Of a stretch of 64,000 nucleotides of DNA, positions 36,039 to 46,148 are shown piece by piece; within the stretch, counting starts at the first letter, position 1; the number at the start of each line of letters is the position of its first letter. The position numbers and the translations under genes were made by a program. Under the pieces are notes generated by a model, which saw only the letters and a list, made by a program, of their open reading frames with translations, had not been told where the DNA came from and did no database searches. The DNA comes from NIES-981 sp943368005. Its GTDB lineage: Bacteria > Cyanobacteriota > Cyanobacteriia > PCC-6307 > Cyanobiaceae. The stretch lies in contig CALRKN020000016.1 in the NCBI GenBank assembly GCA_943368005.1, forward strand, positions 18,327-82,326. The letters run 5' to 3'.

Positions 36039-36577
36039 GCAACGCCACCGACTGGTTCAGCCGCCTGGAGCAGCAACTGGAACAACAGCTGGAGGCCTTT
36101 CTGCAGGCCAACCCGGCCCAGGAACAACTGCTGCAGCAGCAGGAGCAGCGCGAACGTCAACAGCGCCTGCGCCGCCGCCGGCTGGAGCTGCAGGCCAGCG
36201 CCGAGCGGGCCCGCAGCGATCTGCTCCGGCTGGCGGGGGAGATCCGCCAGTGGCAGGAGCGCGTGCAACGGGCCCGCTCCGCCGGTGCCAACGCCCTGGC
36301 GGAGCGGGCCGAAGCCCATCTGGCCGATCTGATGGGCCGGGGCCGCGACCACTGGCAGGCGCTGGGTCAGCTGGGTGAGGACTACCGCCGGGTGGAGGAA
36401 GATCTCAGGGCGATGGCCGAAAACCCGGGGGTCACTCAACCGTCAGCGCAAGCCGAGGTGAACGGGGGGCCTGCAGGCGGCAGCGACGATCTGGAGCAGG
36501 CCTGGACCCGGTTTGAGGCCGAGCAGGATCTGGAGCAGCTGCGCCGGTCCCAGCAGGCAGGGCACCGGGAAAACTGA
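36035..36577 (+). CDS. coiled-coil protein of the ergothioneine cluster
   Basis: A 180-residue protein dominated by a coiled coil at about residues 8-130 (LEQQLEQQLEAFLQANPAQE, RQQRLRRRRLELQASAERAR, DLLRLAGEIRQWQERVQRAR). The tail is Gly/Pro-rich, then a short acidic helix. It matches the protein called hercynine metabolism protein in cyanobacterial annotations. No catalytic motif is visible, so it may be a scaffold. It is coupled to the preceding gene. Confidence 0.7.
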   Translation: MSNATDWFSRLEQQLEQQLEAFLQANPAQEQLLQQQEQRERQQRLRRRRLELQASAERARSDLLRLAGEIRQWQERVQRARSAGANALAERAEAHLADLMGRGRDHWQALGQLGEDYRRVEEDLRAMAENPGVTQPSAQAEVNGGPAGGSDDLEQAWTRFEAEQDLEQLRRSQQAGHREN

Positions 36578-36606
36578 ACCGAGGCAATCGAGACGGGAAA
36601 GGGGGA

Positions 36607-36870
36607 TCAGGCCTTGGGGGCCGGCGGCACCAGGCTCACCCCCTCCGGCGGCGGCGTGGGATCCGGGTCTGCGATCAGCATGTGCTGCAACACGATCTCC
36701 GGCCGCTCACTGTCCCGCCAGCGAATTCGGTAGGCGGGCATCTTGGTGCCCCGGCTGGTGGTCTGTTCCACCGGCTCCATCACCCAGCCACGGCGAGAAC
36801 GCCCCTGGGGGTTGCGCTTCACCACCGCGTCTGCGTGCTGAAAGCGAAATCCGACGCGCTCGCCGCTCAT
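36607..36870 (-). CDS. conserved cyanobacterial hypothetical protein
   Basis: An 87-residue basic protein. It reads ERVGFRFQHADAVVKRNPQG then RSRRGWVMEPVEQTTSRGTK and MPAYRIRWRDSERPEIVLQHML, a beta-rich SH3-like pattern, with an acidic/Pro tail ADPDPTPPPEG. I recall near-identical sequences in picocyanobacteria, without known function. It is convergent with the ergothioneine cluster and starts just left of lysS. Confidence 0.65.
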   Translation of the reverse strand: MSGERVGFRFQHADAVVKRNPQGRSRRGWVMEPVEQTTSRGTKMPAYRIRWRDSERPEIVLQHMLIADPDPTPPPEGVSLVPPAPKA

Positions 36871-36929
36871 GGGATCCTTGCCCCTGGTGGGGGAAATTGC
36901 CTAGCCGGACCATTATCCCATTGCGCCCT

Positions 36930-38447
36930 TCAGCCGCCCCCGCTGGCCTCGCGCGCCTCGGGCCGCAGCAGGGGGAAAGCGATCACGTCCCGGATCGAAG
37001 CGCTGTCGGTGAGCAGCATCACCAGCCGGTCGATACCGATGCCCAGCCCGCCGGTGGGGGGCATGCCCACCTCCAGGGCGTGGAGAAAGTCGTCATCCAC
37101 CTGCTGGGCCTCGTCGTCGCCGGCGGCCTTGCGGGCCTGCTGGGCCTCCAGGCGCTGGCGCTGATCCACCGGGTCGATCAGTTCACTGAAGGCATTGGCC
37201 GTCTCACGGCCCACGATGAACAGCTCGAACCGCTCCACCAGGCCCGGCTTGCTGCGGTGGGCCCGGGCCAGGGGTGAGTTCTCCACCGGGTAATCGAGCA
37301 CGAAGGTGGGCTGCATCAGCTCGGCCTCCACCCGCTGCTCGAAGGCCTCCACCAGCAACCGACCCACCGAATCCGCCAGGGCAGGAGCCTCCAGCCCCTG
37401 GGCCTCCATGGCGGCGGCTGCCTCCTGCCGGGTGGCGAAGACCGTGAAGTCGAGGCCCGTGGCCGCCTGCACCAGCTCGTGCATGGTGGCGCGGCGCCAG
37501 GGCGGCGTGAGGTCGATCTCCATGCCCTGGTAGGTGATCCGGGTGCCGCCGCACACCTGCTGGCACACGTGGGCGATCAGCCCCTCCGTGAGATCCATCA
37601 TGTCGGTGTAATCGGCGTAGGCCTGGTAGATCTCCACCGAGGTGAACTCGGGGTTGTGGCGGGTGCTCACCCCCTCGTTGCGGAAGATCCGGCCCAGCTC
37701 ATACACCCGCTCAAAGCCACCCACCACCAGGCGCTTGAGGTGCAGCTCGGTGGCGATGCGCAGGGTTAGGGGCAGATCGAGGGCGTTGTGGTGGGTCTCG
37801 AACGGCCGAGCATCGGCGCCGCCGGGGGTGCTCTGCAGCACCGGGGTCTCGATCTCCAGGAAGCCGCGCTCGTCCAGCCAGCGGCGCATCGTGCTCACCG
37901 CCAGGGCCCGGCGGCGGAAGGTTTCCCTGGTGTGGGGCGACACGATCAGATCGAGGTAGCGCTGGCGGTAGCGCTTCTCCACGTCGGCCAGGCCATGCCA
38001 CTTGTCCGGCAGGGGCTGCAAGCTCTTGCTGAGCATCTGCCAGCTGCGCACCTTCACCGAGAGCTCGCCACGGTCGGTGCGGCGCAGGGTGCCCTCCACG
38101 CCGATCAGGTCGCCGGCATCCACCAAGGAGGTGAGCTGGGCGAAGGCGCCGGGAGGCGGCGACTCGGGGTAGGCCGCGTCGAGCGTGGCCTTGTCGAGAA
38201 ACAGCTGGATCGGTCCGCTCTCGTCGGCCAGGGTGAAGAAGGCGAGCTTGCCCATCACCCGCCGGGTCATCACCCGGCCGGCCACGGTCACCGCCAGGTC
38301 GCGCTCCTCCCCGTTGGCCAGATCGGCATGGTCGGCCTGCAGCTGGGCGTGACGATGGCTGGGGGCAAAGCGCACGGCATAGGGTCCCTGCCCAAGCGCA
38401 GCCAGGGCCTTGCCTTTCTCGAGGCGGGTCTCGCGCAGCTCCGACAC
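36930..38447 (-). CDS. lysS: lysyl-tRNA synthetase, class II
   Basis: A 505-residue protein. The OB-fold anticodon domain includes VAGRVMTRRVMGKLAFFTLAD. Class II motif 1 is RRWLDERGFLEIETPVLQ; motif 2 is FRNEGVSTRHNPEFTSVEIYQAYADY (in parts); motif 3 is PPTGGLGIGIDRLVMLL. It charges tRNA-Lys. Length is typical. Confidence 0.96.
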   Translation of the reverse strand: MSELRETRLEKGKALAALGQGPYAVRFAPSHRHAQLQADHADLANGEERDLAVTVAGRVMTRRVMGKLAFFTLADESGPIQLFLDKATLDAAYPESPPPGAFAQLTSLVDAGDLIGVEGTLRRTDRGELSVKVRSWQMLSKSLQPLPDKWHGLADVEKRYRQRYLDLIVSPHTRETFRRRALAVSTMRRWLDERGFLEIETPVLQSTPGGADARPFETHHNALDLPLTLRIATELHLKRLVVGGFERVYELGRIFRNEGVSTRHNPEFTSVEIYQAYADYTDMMDLTEGLIAHVCQQVCGGTRITYQGMEIDLTPPWRRATMHELVQAATGLDFTVFATRQEAAAAMEAQGLEAPALADSVGRLLVEAFEQRVEAELMQPTFVLDYPVENSPLARAHRSKPGLVERFELFIVGRETANAFSELIDPVDQRQRLEAQQARKAAGDDEAQQVDDDFLHALEVGMPPTGGLGIGIDRLVMLLTDSASIRDVIAFPLLRPEAREASGGG

Positions 38448-38491
38448 GACGGCAGGCAGTTCAGCAAGGAGCCATCCTGCAGGAGCGCCGA

Positions 38492-39274
38492 TCAGCCGGT
38501 GGCGCTGGCCATGCCGGCATCGCCCATGCGCTGGGAGGCATAGCCCGTGCCCCGCACGGTGAGGATCAACTCGGGGTTGCGGGGATCGGGCTCGAGCTTG
38601 CCGCGCAGGCGGGCCACGTACACATCCACCACCCGCAGGTCTGCAGCGCGGCGGGGCGGATAGCCCCAGAGCTGCTCGAGGATCTCGGCCCGGGGCACCA
38701 CCCGGCCGGGCTCGCGGAACAGCAGCTCCAGCAGGCTGAACTCGGTGTAGGTGAGGGCGATGCGCTCCCCATCGCGGGTGACCTGGCGGCGGTTGGTGTC
38801 GACCACCAGGTCGCCCACCCGCAGCACGCCACTGCCGCTGGGCACCTCCCGCGGCTCATTGCCGGCCGAACCGCGCCCCACCCGGCGCAGAATCGTGGAG
38901 ATGCGGGCCTCCAGCTCCTTCGGGCTGAAGGGCTTGGGTAGGTAGTCGTCCGCCCCGAGATCCAGGCCAGATACGCGCTCGGCGATGGCATCCAGCGCGG
39001 AGAGGAAGATGATCGGCACGCAGGATTCCGCCCGCAAGCGGCGACACACCGCGAAGCCGTCCAGCTTGGGCAGCATCACGTCGAGCACCACCAGGTCGGG
39101 CTGCTCGTGGTGAAACACGGTGAGGGCCTCCTCGCCATCTTCCGCGCAGATCACCCGGTAGCCCGCCAACTGCAGGCGCATCATCAACACCCGCCGCACC
39201 GCGGCCTCGTCGTCAACCACCAGCACCGTGGCCTTGGGGTCGGCCGGCGGGATCGACATGTCCGCAGAGGGCAT
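38492..39274 (-). CDS. OmpR-family response regulator (RpaB/Ycf27-like)
   Basis: A 260-residue regulator. The receiver has acidic VVDDEAA, phospho-acceptor Asp65 in LVVLDVMLPKLDG, switch FLSALD, and Lys in YLPKPFSPKELEARI. The winged helix reads LTYTEFSLLELLFREPGRVVPRAEILEQLWGYPPRR then RVVDVYVARLRGKLEPDPRNPELILTVRGTGY. It resembles RpaB/Ycf27, the high-light regulator, but is too diverged to call it RpaB itself. A paralogue of that group is likely. The start may be M6. Confidence 0.85.
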   Translation of the reverse strand: MPSADMSIPPADPKATVLVVDDEAAVRRVLMMRLQLAGYRVICAEDGEEALTVFHHEQPDLVVLDVMLPKLDGFAVCRRLRAESCVPIIFLSALDAIAERVSGLDLGADDYLPKPFSPKELEARISTILRRVGRGSAGNEPREVPSGSGVLRVGDLVVDTNRRQVTRDGERIALTYTEFSLLELLFREPGRVVPRAEILEQLWGYPPRRAADLRVVDVYVARLRGKLEPDPRNPELILTVRGTGYASQRMGDAGMASATG

Positions 39275-39446
39275 GGGCAGACGCCAGCAGGGTGAAGATT
39301 CGCAACCCTACCCCTCAAGTCGCCTTCCGGTCATCCCCACGGCCGGGGCCCAGACGGCCGTTCTGGGCAGATTTAAGGATTTCTGCTGAAACAGACAAAC
39401 CAGGCGGTCCCTGCTAGCGGCAACGACCGGAGAACGGGGGCCCGGG

Positions 39447-40778
39447 TCAGGGCCAGCGGGCAGCCGCGTAGCGATTCCACTCGCGCTCAGCCTCCTGCAG
39501 GGCCCGATCGCTGTCGCTCTGGCCCAGCATCGCCCGCTGCAGCTGGGTGTAGAGGATCGCCTGCAGCCGCTTCACGCCGGGGATGGCGGGCACCAGCACC
39601 CGGGCCCGGGCCAGGGTGCGCACCGAGAGCAGGCGGGCCTGCTCCACCAGCTGGGCCGCCGGATCGCCGGCCTGTTGCCGGGCCAGGTCTTGCTCGAGCC
39701 CCTGCAGCGCCGCCCGGGCCGAGGGCAGCACCCGGGCTTCCTGGGCGAAGGCCAGCTGGTTGGCGGCGTTGGTGAGAAACAAGCCGAAGCTCACCGCCTC
39801 GGCCGCCATGGTGCTCTGGCGCGGCACCACCAGGTTCATCATCGCCACATTGGCCACGCCGTCGGCGCCGGTGATCGGCGGGTAGGGCTGGGTGAGCCCG
39901 GCGATGCCGGGGGCATTGGTCTGCAGGTTGCGCAGGAAGTCGGGGCCGGTGGCCACCTGGGCCAGATCACCGGACTGGTAGAGCTCGATGGCGCGGCGAA
40001 AGCCCTGGCTCACCACCTCCCGGGGCAGGAGGCCGCGGCGGTAGAGGTCGCTCCAGAAGGCAAAGGCCCGGCGGCCGGCCACGCTGTTGAAGGCCGCCCG
40101 ACGGCGGTCATCCAGCAGCTGCACACCCATCTGCACAAAGGTCTCCAGCAGCTCGGCGGAGTCATCCGGCACCACCGTCATGAACAGGGCATAGCGGCCG
40201 GTGCGGCGCCGCACAGCCTCGGCATAGGCGGGCAACTGCTCCCAGCGCTGCGGCGGGGCGTCGTAGCCGGCCTGCCGCAGCAGCTGGCGGTTCACCATGG
40301 TGATCCGTGCCGTGAGATACCAGGGCAGGGCGAACTGGGCACCGTCCTGCTTGCCCGCCTGCCAAATGGCAGGCAGGAACTGGGCCTCGGCCCGGGGAGG
40401 CAACAGGGGCCCCAGATCCAGCAGACCGCCCTTGCTGGCCAGGTTGGCCGCGAACGGCGGGTTGAGATTCACCAGATCGGGGGCGGTGCGTGCGAACACG
40501 GCCGCCAGCAGCTTGCGCTCCACCGCGCTCCAGGGCACGTCGGTCCAGCGCACGCGCACGCCTGGGTTGTCCGCCTCCCAGGCCGCGATCACACCCTGCA
40601 GGTAGCCGTTGAAGCGGGGCGCCAGGTCGAGGGTCCACACATTCAGTGGCCGGCCGCCCAGTTCCCGGCCACCGTCTCCCGTGCCGGGCCCGCAGGCCGC
40701 CAGGGCGGCCGAACCCCCACCCAGGGCGAGCAGGCGCAGCAGGTCACGTCGCGTCAACGGCAGGGATGGGGACAGCAA
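39447..40778 (-). CDS. sugar ABC transporter substrate-binding lipoprotein
   Basis: A 443-residue family-1 solute-binding protein. It begins with a Tat/lipoprotein-like signal: LTRRDLLRLLALGGGSAALAACG, with the lipobox Cys. Body motifs are RPLNVWTLDLAPRF, VRWTDVPWSAVERKLLAAV, APDLVNLNPPFAANLA and ALPWYLTARITMVNRQLL. It should bind a sugar or polyol. The start is uncertain: a TTG at 40778 (or 40784) sits right after an AGGAG that overlaps the mreD stop. No transporter permease lies beside it; it is last in the mre operon. Confidence 0.78.
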   Translation of the reverse strand: MLSPSLPLTRRDLLRLLALGGGSAALAACGPGTGDGGRELGGRPLNVWTLDLAPRFNGYLQGVIAAWEADNPGVRVRWTDVPWSAVERKLLAAVFARTAPDLVNLNPPFAANLASKGGLLDLGPLLPPRAEAQFLPAIWQAGKQDGAQFALPWYLTARITMVNRQLLRQAGYDAPPQRWEQLPAYAEAVRRRTGRYALFMTVVPDDSAELLETFVQMGVQLLDDRRRAAFNSVAGRRAFAFWSDLYRRGLLPREVVSQGFRRAIELYQSGDLAQVATGPDFLRNLQTNAPGIAGLTQPYPPITGADGVANVAMMNLVVPRQSTMAAEAVSFGLFLTNAANQLAFAQEARVLPSARAALQGLEQDLARQQAGDPAAQLVEQARLLSVRTLARARVLVPAIPGVKRLQAILYTQLQRAMLGQSDSDRALQEAEREWNRYAAARWP

Positions 40779-40780
40779 GA

Positions 40781-41281
40781 TCAACTCCTCAGACCAGGCA
40801 CCAGCTGACGCCAGAACAGCAGCTGCAGGGAACAGAGCAGCGGTGCCAGCAGCCCCGTGAGCAGGGTCTGGGCCAGCAGGGTGTGCAGGGCCGCCACAGG
40901 GGCCGCCCCCCACCAGAGCTGCTGCAGCCAGATCAGCATCCCCTGCAGGGCCGCGCCCAGCAGGGCGAGCAGCCCCAGACTGAAGCTGCGCTCAATCGGC
41001 GGAGCCTTGCGGCCCAGCCGCCCCCACCACCAGCCCAGCAGGGAGAGGGCCGGAACCTCGCTGATCGGCCCGCCGTGGAGGGCATCGAGCAGCAGGCCCA
41101 GACCCAGACCGGCCACCGCACCGGAGAGGGGTCCATCCACCAGGGCCCAGGGCAGGAGCCAGAGAACGGCCCAGCAGGGCGGGACGCCGGCCAGCAGCAG
41201 CGGCGCCGGGGCCGCCAGCACCAGCAGCGGCACCAGCAGGGCCGTGGCGGGGGTCCAGCGCTGGCGCAACAGGACACTCAC
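40781..41281 (-). CDS. mreD: rod shape-determining protein MreD
   Basis: A 166-residue integral membrane protein with about five hydrophobic helices (ALLVPLLVLAAPAPLLLAGV, WAVLWLLPWALVDG, VAGLGLGLLLDALHG, LLALLGAALQGMLIWL and a last near the end). The GLLLDALHGGPIS motif is typical of MreD. It overlaps mreC by 4 bp and works with MreB, MreC and PBP2 in cell-wall elongation. Confidence 0.85.
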   Translation of the reverse strand: MSVLLRQRWTPATALLVPLLVLAAPAPLLLAGVPPCWAVLWLLPWALVDGPLSGAVAGLGLGLLLDALHGGPISEVPALSLLGWWWGRLGRKAPPIERSFSLGLLALLGAALQGMLIWLQQLWWGAAPVAALHTLLAQTLLTGLLAPLLCSLQLLFWRQLVPGLRS

Positions 41282-42039
41282 GACGGGCCGACCCGCCCAC
41301 CGACACGCACCTGCACCCAGTCGACCGCATTCGCCGGGCCACTCAACTGCACCACGGCCTCCGGCGCCGGCACCGCACGCTCATTCACGCTCTGCACCAC
41401 GCCGATGGTGAGATTGGGCGGCAGCAGGGTGCTGGCGGGCGAGGTGGTCACCACATCGCCGGGACGCACTCCCACATCCTGCTCGATGAAGCGCAGCATC
41501 GGCCTGGAGGTGCCGGCCCCCACCAGCAGGCCGTGGCGCTGGGTACGGCCCACCCAGACGCCGATGCGGCTGGAGGAGTCGGTGAGCAGCAGCACGGTGG
41601 CCGTGGTGGGGGTGACACTGGCCACCCGCCCCAGCAGGCCGCCGGGGGCGATCACCGCATCCCCGGGGCTGAGGCCCTGCAGGCCACCCCGGCCGATCAC
41701 CAGCTGCTGCCACCAGCCCTCGGTCTGACGCGAAATCACCGGAGCACTCACCAGGGTCGGATCGGCCCGGGACAGGTCCAGCAGCCGGCGCAGCCGCTGG
41801 TTGTCGGTCTCCAACTGCTGCAGGCGCGTCTGCCGGTCCAGCCGATCGGCCGCGATCAGCCACTCCGACTGGGCGCTGCCGGGCCAGAAGGGCCGGCTGA
41901 GCAGGGCATAGAGGTCGAGCACCCCCGCCCCCCTGCTCAGGCGCAGACCCGCCAGCAGCAGCACCAGCAGCAGCCAGGGCCAGGCCAGGGTGACCAGGCG
42001 CAGTGGCGGTAGGCGCAGCCTGCGGCCCTGCGGTGCCAT
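41278..42039 (-). CDS. mreC: rod shape-determining protein MreC
   Basis: A 253-residue protein. A single N-terminal anchor (LVTLAWPWLLLVLLLAGLRL) is followed by a coiled coil (DRQTRLQQLETDNQRLRRLLDL) and the MreC beta-barrel region: VISRQTEGWWQQLVIGRGGLQGLSPGDAV, GGLLGRVASVTPTTATVLLLTD and GDVVTTSPAS. Located 5 bp after mreB. Confidence 0.92.
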   Translation of the reverse strand: MAPQGRRLRLPPLRLVTLAWPWLLLVLLLAGLRLSRGAGVLDLYALLSRPFWPGSAQSEWLIAADRLDRQTRLQQLETDNQRLRRLLDLSRADPTLVSAPVISRQTEGWWQQLVIGRGGLQGLSPGDAVIAPGGLLGRVASVTPTTATVLLLTDSSSRIGVWVGRTQRHGLLVGAGTSRPMLRFIEQDVGVRPGDVVTTSPASTLLPPNLTIGVVQSVNERAVPAPEAVVQLSGPANAVDWVQVRVGGRVGPS

Positions 42040-42044
42040 CCGGT

Positions 42045-43091
42045 TCAGGCGATCGAGCGGACGAAGTCAGGCGTATCCAGCACCCGCTCAAGCGTCTTGT
42101 AGTCCTCCAGCACCATGCCGCAGCCCTGCACCACGCACAGCAAGGGCTCCTCGGCCACGTGGGTGAGGATGCCGGTCTCGTGGCTGATCAGGTCGCTGAT
42201 GCCGCGCACCAGGGCGCCGCCGCCAGCCAGCATGATGCCGCGATCCACGATATCGGCGGCCAGCTCGGGCGGCGTGCGCTCCAGGGTGCGCTTCACGGCC
42301 TCCACGATCACGTTGAGCGGTTCGGCCATCGCCTCCCGGATGTCTCCGGCCCGCACGTTGATGGTGCGGGGCAAACCGGAGAGCAGGTGCAGGCCGCGCA
42401 CATCCATGGAGGTCTCATCGTGCTCGTCATCGGGGAAGGCGGAGCCGATGCGGATCTTGATGTCCTCCGCCGTGCGTTCACCCACCACCAGGTTGTGCAC
42501 CTTCTTCAGGTAAACGCCAATGGCATCGCTGAGCTCATCGCCAGCCACCCGCACCGACTCACTCAGCACGGTGCCGCCCAGGGAGAGCACGGCCACCTCG
42601 GTAGTGCCGCCGCCGATATCCACGATCATCGTGCCCACCGGCTCGGTCACCGGCAGCCCGGCACCGATGGCCGCGGCCACGGGTTCGTCGATCAGGTGCA
42701 CCTCCCGGGCACCGGCCAGCCCGGCCTCGCGCACGGCGCGGCGCTCCACCCCGGTGACGCCGCTGGGGATGCCGATCACCAGGCGGGGCGCCACGATGCC
42801 GCGGCCGTCGTTGCCCTTCTGGATGAACGACTTGATCATCTGTTCGGCGGCATCGAAATCGGCGATCACGCCGTCGCGCAGGGGCCGCACGGCGCGGATG
42901 TTGCCGGGGGTGCGGCCGAGCATCAGCTTGGCCTCCTCACCCACCGCCATGCAGGTATTGCGCTCCAGGTCGAGGGCCACCACGGAAGGCTCCTGCAGCA
43001 CGATGCCCTTGCCGGACACGTACATCAGAGTGTTGGCCGTGCCCAGATCGATGCCGATGTCGCGGGAGAACTGAAAGCGACGGAAAAACAC
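42045..43091 (-). CDS. mreB: rod shape-determining protein MreB
   Basis: A 348-residue actin homologue. Phosphate loop 1 is IGIDLGTANTLMYV; phosphate 2 is VDIGGGTTEVAVLSLGG; the adenosine motif is GIMLAGGGALVRGI. I place the start at the GTG at 43091 (FFRRFQFSRD), the usual family beginning; an ATG at 43124 adds 11 residues. It heads the mreB-mreC-mreD-SBP group and is divergent from ssb. Confidence 0.95.
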   Translation of the reverse strand: MFFRRFQFSRDIGIDLGTANTLMYVSGKGIVLQEPSVVALDLERNTCMAVGEEAKLMLGRTPGNIRAVRPLRDGVIADFDAAEQMIKSFIQKGNDGRGIVAPRLVIGIPSGVTGVERRAVREAGLAGAREVHLIDEPVAAAIGAGLPVTEPVGTMIVDIGGGTTEVAVLSLGGTVLSESVRVAGDELSDAIGVYLKKVHNLVVGERTAEDIKIRIGSAFPDDEHDETSMDVRGLHLLSGLPRTINVRAGDIREAMAEPLNVIVEAVKRTLERTPPELAADIVDRGIMLAGGGALVRGISDLISHETGILTHVAEEPLLCVVQGCGMVLEDYKTLERVLDTPDFVRSIA

Positions 43092-43223
43092 GGAGCAGAC
43101 CCTGGCCGGCAAGCGCCGAATCATAGGTGGGGTGTGACAGACGGGCCCCGGGGTGGAACTGAATCAGCAGTGGTGCTCCAAGGAGTGCCGCATCATTGAT
43201 CCAACCAACAGAGGAGACCCGCC

Positions 43224-43631
43224 ATGGGCGTCAATTCCATCACCCTGGTCGGCCGTGCCGGCCGCGACCCTGAAGTGCGCTACTTCGAGTCCGGCAGCGT
43301 GGTGGCCAACCTCACCCTGGCGGTCAACCGCCGCAGCTCCGGCGACGAGCCCGACTGGTTCAACCTGGAGATCTGGGGCAAGCAGGCCCAGGTTGCCGCC
43401 GACTATGTGCGCAAAGGCTCCCTGCTCGGCATCATCGGCAGCTTCAAGCTCGACCGCTGGACCGACCGCGCCAGTGGCGAGGAACGCACCAAGCCGGTGA
43501 TCCGCGTCGACCGGCTGGAGCTGCTCGGCTCCAAGCGCGACAGCGAGGCCATGGGCAGCGGCGGCAGCGGTTTCGGTGGCGGCGGCGCCGGCTTCGGCGG
43601 TGAGCCGAGCGAGGAGGAAGTGCCCTTCTGA
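43224..43631 (+). CDS. ssb: single-stranded DNA-binding protein
   Basis: A 135-residue protein. It starts GVNSITLVGRAGRDPEVRYF with the OB-fold, then WFNLEIWGKQAQVAADYVRKGSLLGIIGSF. A Gly-rich linker leads to the acidic tip SEEEVPF, the docking tail for partner proteins. A good GAGGAG Shine-Dalgarno lies upstream. Confidence 0.94.
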   Translation: MGVNSITLVGRAGRDPEVRYFESGSVVANLTLAVNRRSSGDEPDWFNLEIWGKQAQVAADYVRKGSLLGIIGSFKLDRWTDRASGEERTKPVIRVDRLELLGSKRDSEAMGSGGSGFGGGGAGFGGEPSEEEVPF

Positions 43632-43644
43632 CACCCGCTCAGCG

Positions 43645-43884
43645 TCAGGCCGCCGGGATCGCCCGCCCCACCACGCGGTGGATGGGCGTGCCCTGCCCGG
43701 CTGCCTGACACTGCGGGCATGGGTCGCACGGAACGGTTTGACCCGAACCTGCGGAGATCGGCTGATCGAGGCATCCGCCGGCGACCAACCAGCCAAAACC
43801 CGAAACCATGGTGGTGCAGGAGCCCGTGAGAGGGCGGCATTCGGCGTGCAGCCGGCCGCCACCCGACGCGGGCTCCAGCGCCAC
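43645..43884 (-). CDS. possible Cys-rich small protein downstream of ahcY
   Basis: A 79-residue frame from a GTG at 43884, four bases after the ahcY stop. It has CRPLTGSCTTMVSGFGWLVAGGC and CDPCPQCQ, a zinc-knuckle-like pattern, and a basic end HRVVGRAIPAA. Codon use fits the neighbours (high G/C at third positions). It is convergent with ssb. No family is recognised; two other frames are also open here, so this call is tentative. Confidence 0.42.
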   Translation of the reverse strand: MALEPASGGGRLHAECRPLTGSCTTMVSGFGWLVAGGCLDQPISAGSGQTVPCDPCPQCQAAGQGTPIHRVVGRAIPAA

Positions 43885-43888
43885 CAGC

Positions 43889-45316
<1,428 letters not shown>

Positions 45317-45465
45317 GGGTTGTTGCTCCGGAAGAACGGCTCGCTCCCGACTGGGAGGGCGTGGTTGGGAAATATCTGCAGAGACGCCGAGGCTTCGGGC
45401 TCGCTGGCGGGCAATCTACAGGCAGTGATGTGTGCCGCGTGAACCGCGATCAGCCAGCAGCCGGG

Positions 45466-45954
45466 ATGGGCGGCAGCCCCCCCCGGCCCGAACTCCACCA
45501 GCTGGTGGATGCAGCCGCCACCAGGGCCCTGGGTCGCGCCATCGCCTCCCGCTGGCTGAGGTACCCCCCGAAAGCCTTACCCCTGCTGCTTTTGAAGGGC
45601 GATCTCGGGGCCGGCAAGACCTGCCTGGTTCAGGGGCTGGCGATGGGCCTGGGCATCGAGGAGCCGATCACCAGTCCCACCTTCGCCTTGGCCCAGCACT
45701 ATCAGGGCACCGCAGACGGCAGGCCAACCGCGCTTTTCCACCTGGATCTCTACCGCTTGGAGCAACCCGGGGCAGCCGAGGAACTCCTTCTCCAAGAACA
45801 AGAGGAGGCCATGGCCGTTGGAGCCCTGCTGGCCGTGGAGTGGCCTGAGCGGCTGAGCCGCCCTCCCGAAGCAGCCTGGATGGTGGAACTGATGCTCCAG
45901 GATTGCTGCAATCCGGATCTGGGCAGGCTGGCAACGGTTGTGCTGCCTGGATGA
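45466..45954 (+). CDS. tsaE: tRNA threonylcarbamoyladenosine biosynthesis protein TsaE (intact copy)
   Basis: A 162-residue ATPase. The P-loop is GDLGAGKTCLVQGL; then ITSPTFALAQHY and HLDLYRLEQP, then LAVEWPERL. TsaE acts with TsaB and TsaD in making t6A37 in tRNA. I take the ATG at 45466; GTG codons at 45430 and 45439 are alternatives. A second, broken copy lies at 48615-49015, about 80 percent identical over the P-loop part by eye. Confidence 0.9.
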   Translation: MGGSPPRPELHQLVDAAATRALGRAIASRWLRYPPKALPLLLLKGDLGAGKTCLVQGLAMGLGIEEPITSPTFALAQHYQGTADGRPTALFHLDLYRLEQPGAAEELLLQEQEEAMAVGALLAVEWPERLSRPPEAAWMVELMLQDCCNPDLGRLATVVLPG

Positions 45955-45982
45955 GAGACGAAGCCAGAGCACTAGAGCCCAG

Positions 45983-46033
45983 ACCATCCGCACGCGCCAA
46001 CCATCTGCACGCGCCAACCATCCGCACGCGCCA
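45983..46033. repeat. three tandem 17-bp repeats
   Basis: ACCATCCGCACGCGCCA occurs at 45983-45999, 46000-46016 (one T for C) and 46017-46033, head to tail. They start 29 bp after the intact tsaE stop, at the edge of the region holding the repeat protein. Confidence 0.9.
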
Positions 46034-46148
46034 GGTCATCCACATTCAATGGGCCGGCCGCACCCAGTTGACGACCCACCAGACGAGGTAAGGCCAACAA
46101 CAACGAGATGCGACTGCATGGCTGCAGCCATAAAAGGCATTTATTTGT

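Noticed and set aside
36893..36904. GAAATTGCCTAG, identical to a 12-mer at 11369-11380 beside the integrase
   Set aside because: A single match far from the element, near the start of an unrelated small gene. Chance or a shared promoter-like sequence is more likely than a second attachment site.
38492..39274. Naming the response regulator RpaB
   Set aside because: It has the RpaB/Ycf27 plan, but the receiver and the recognition helix differ more than RpaB orthologues do in picocyanobacteria. A paralogue is as likely.
45317..45438. SAH riboswitch before ahcY
   Set aside because: The leader lacks the conserved SAH aptamer blocks; only an ordinary GGAG Shine-Dalgarno is visible.
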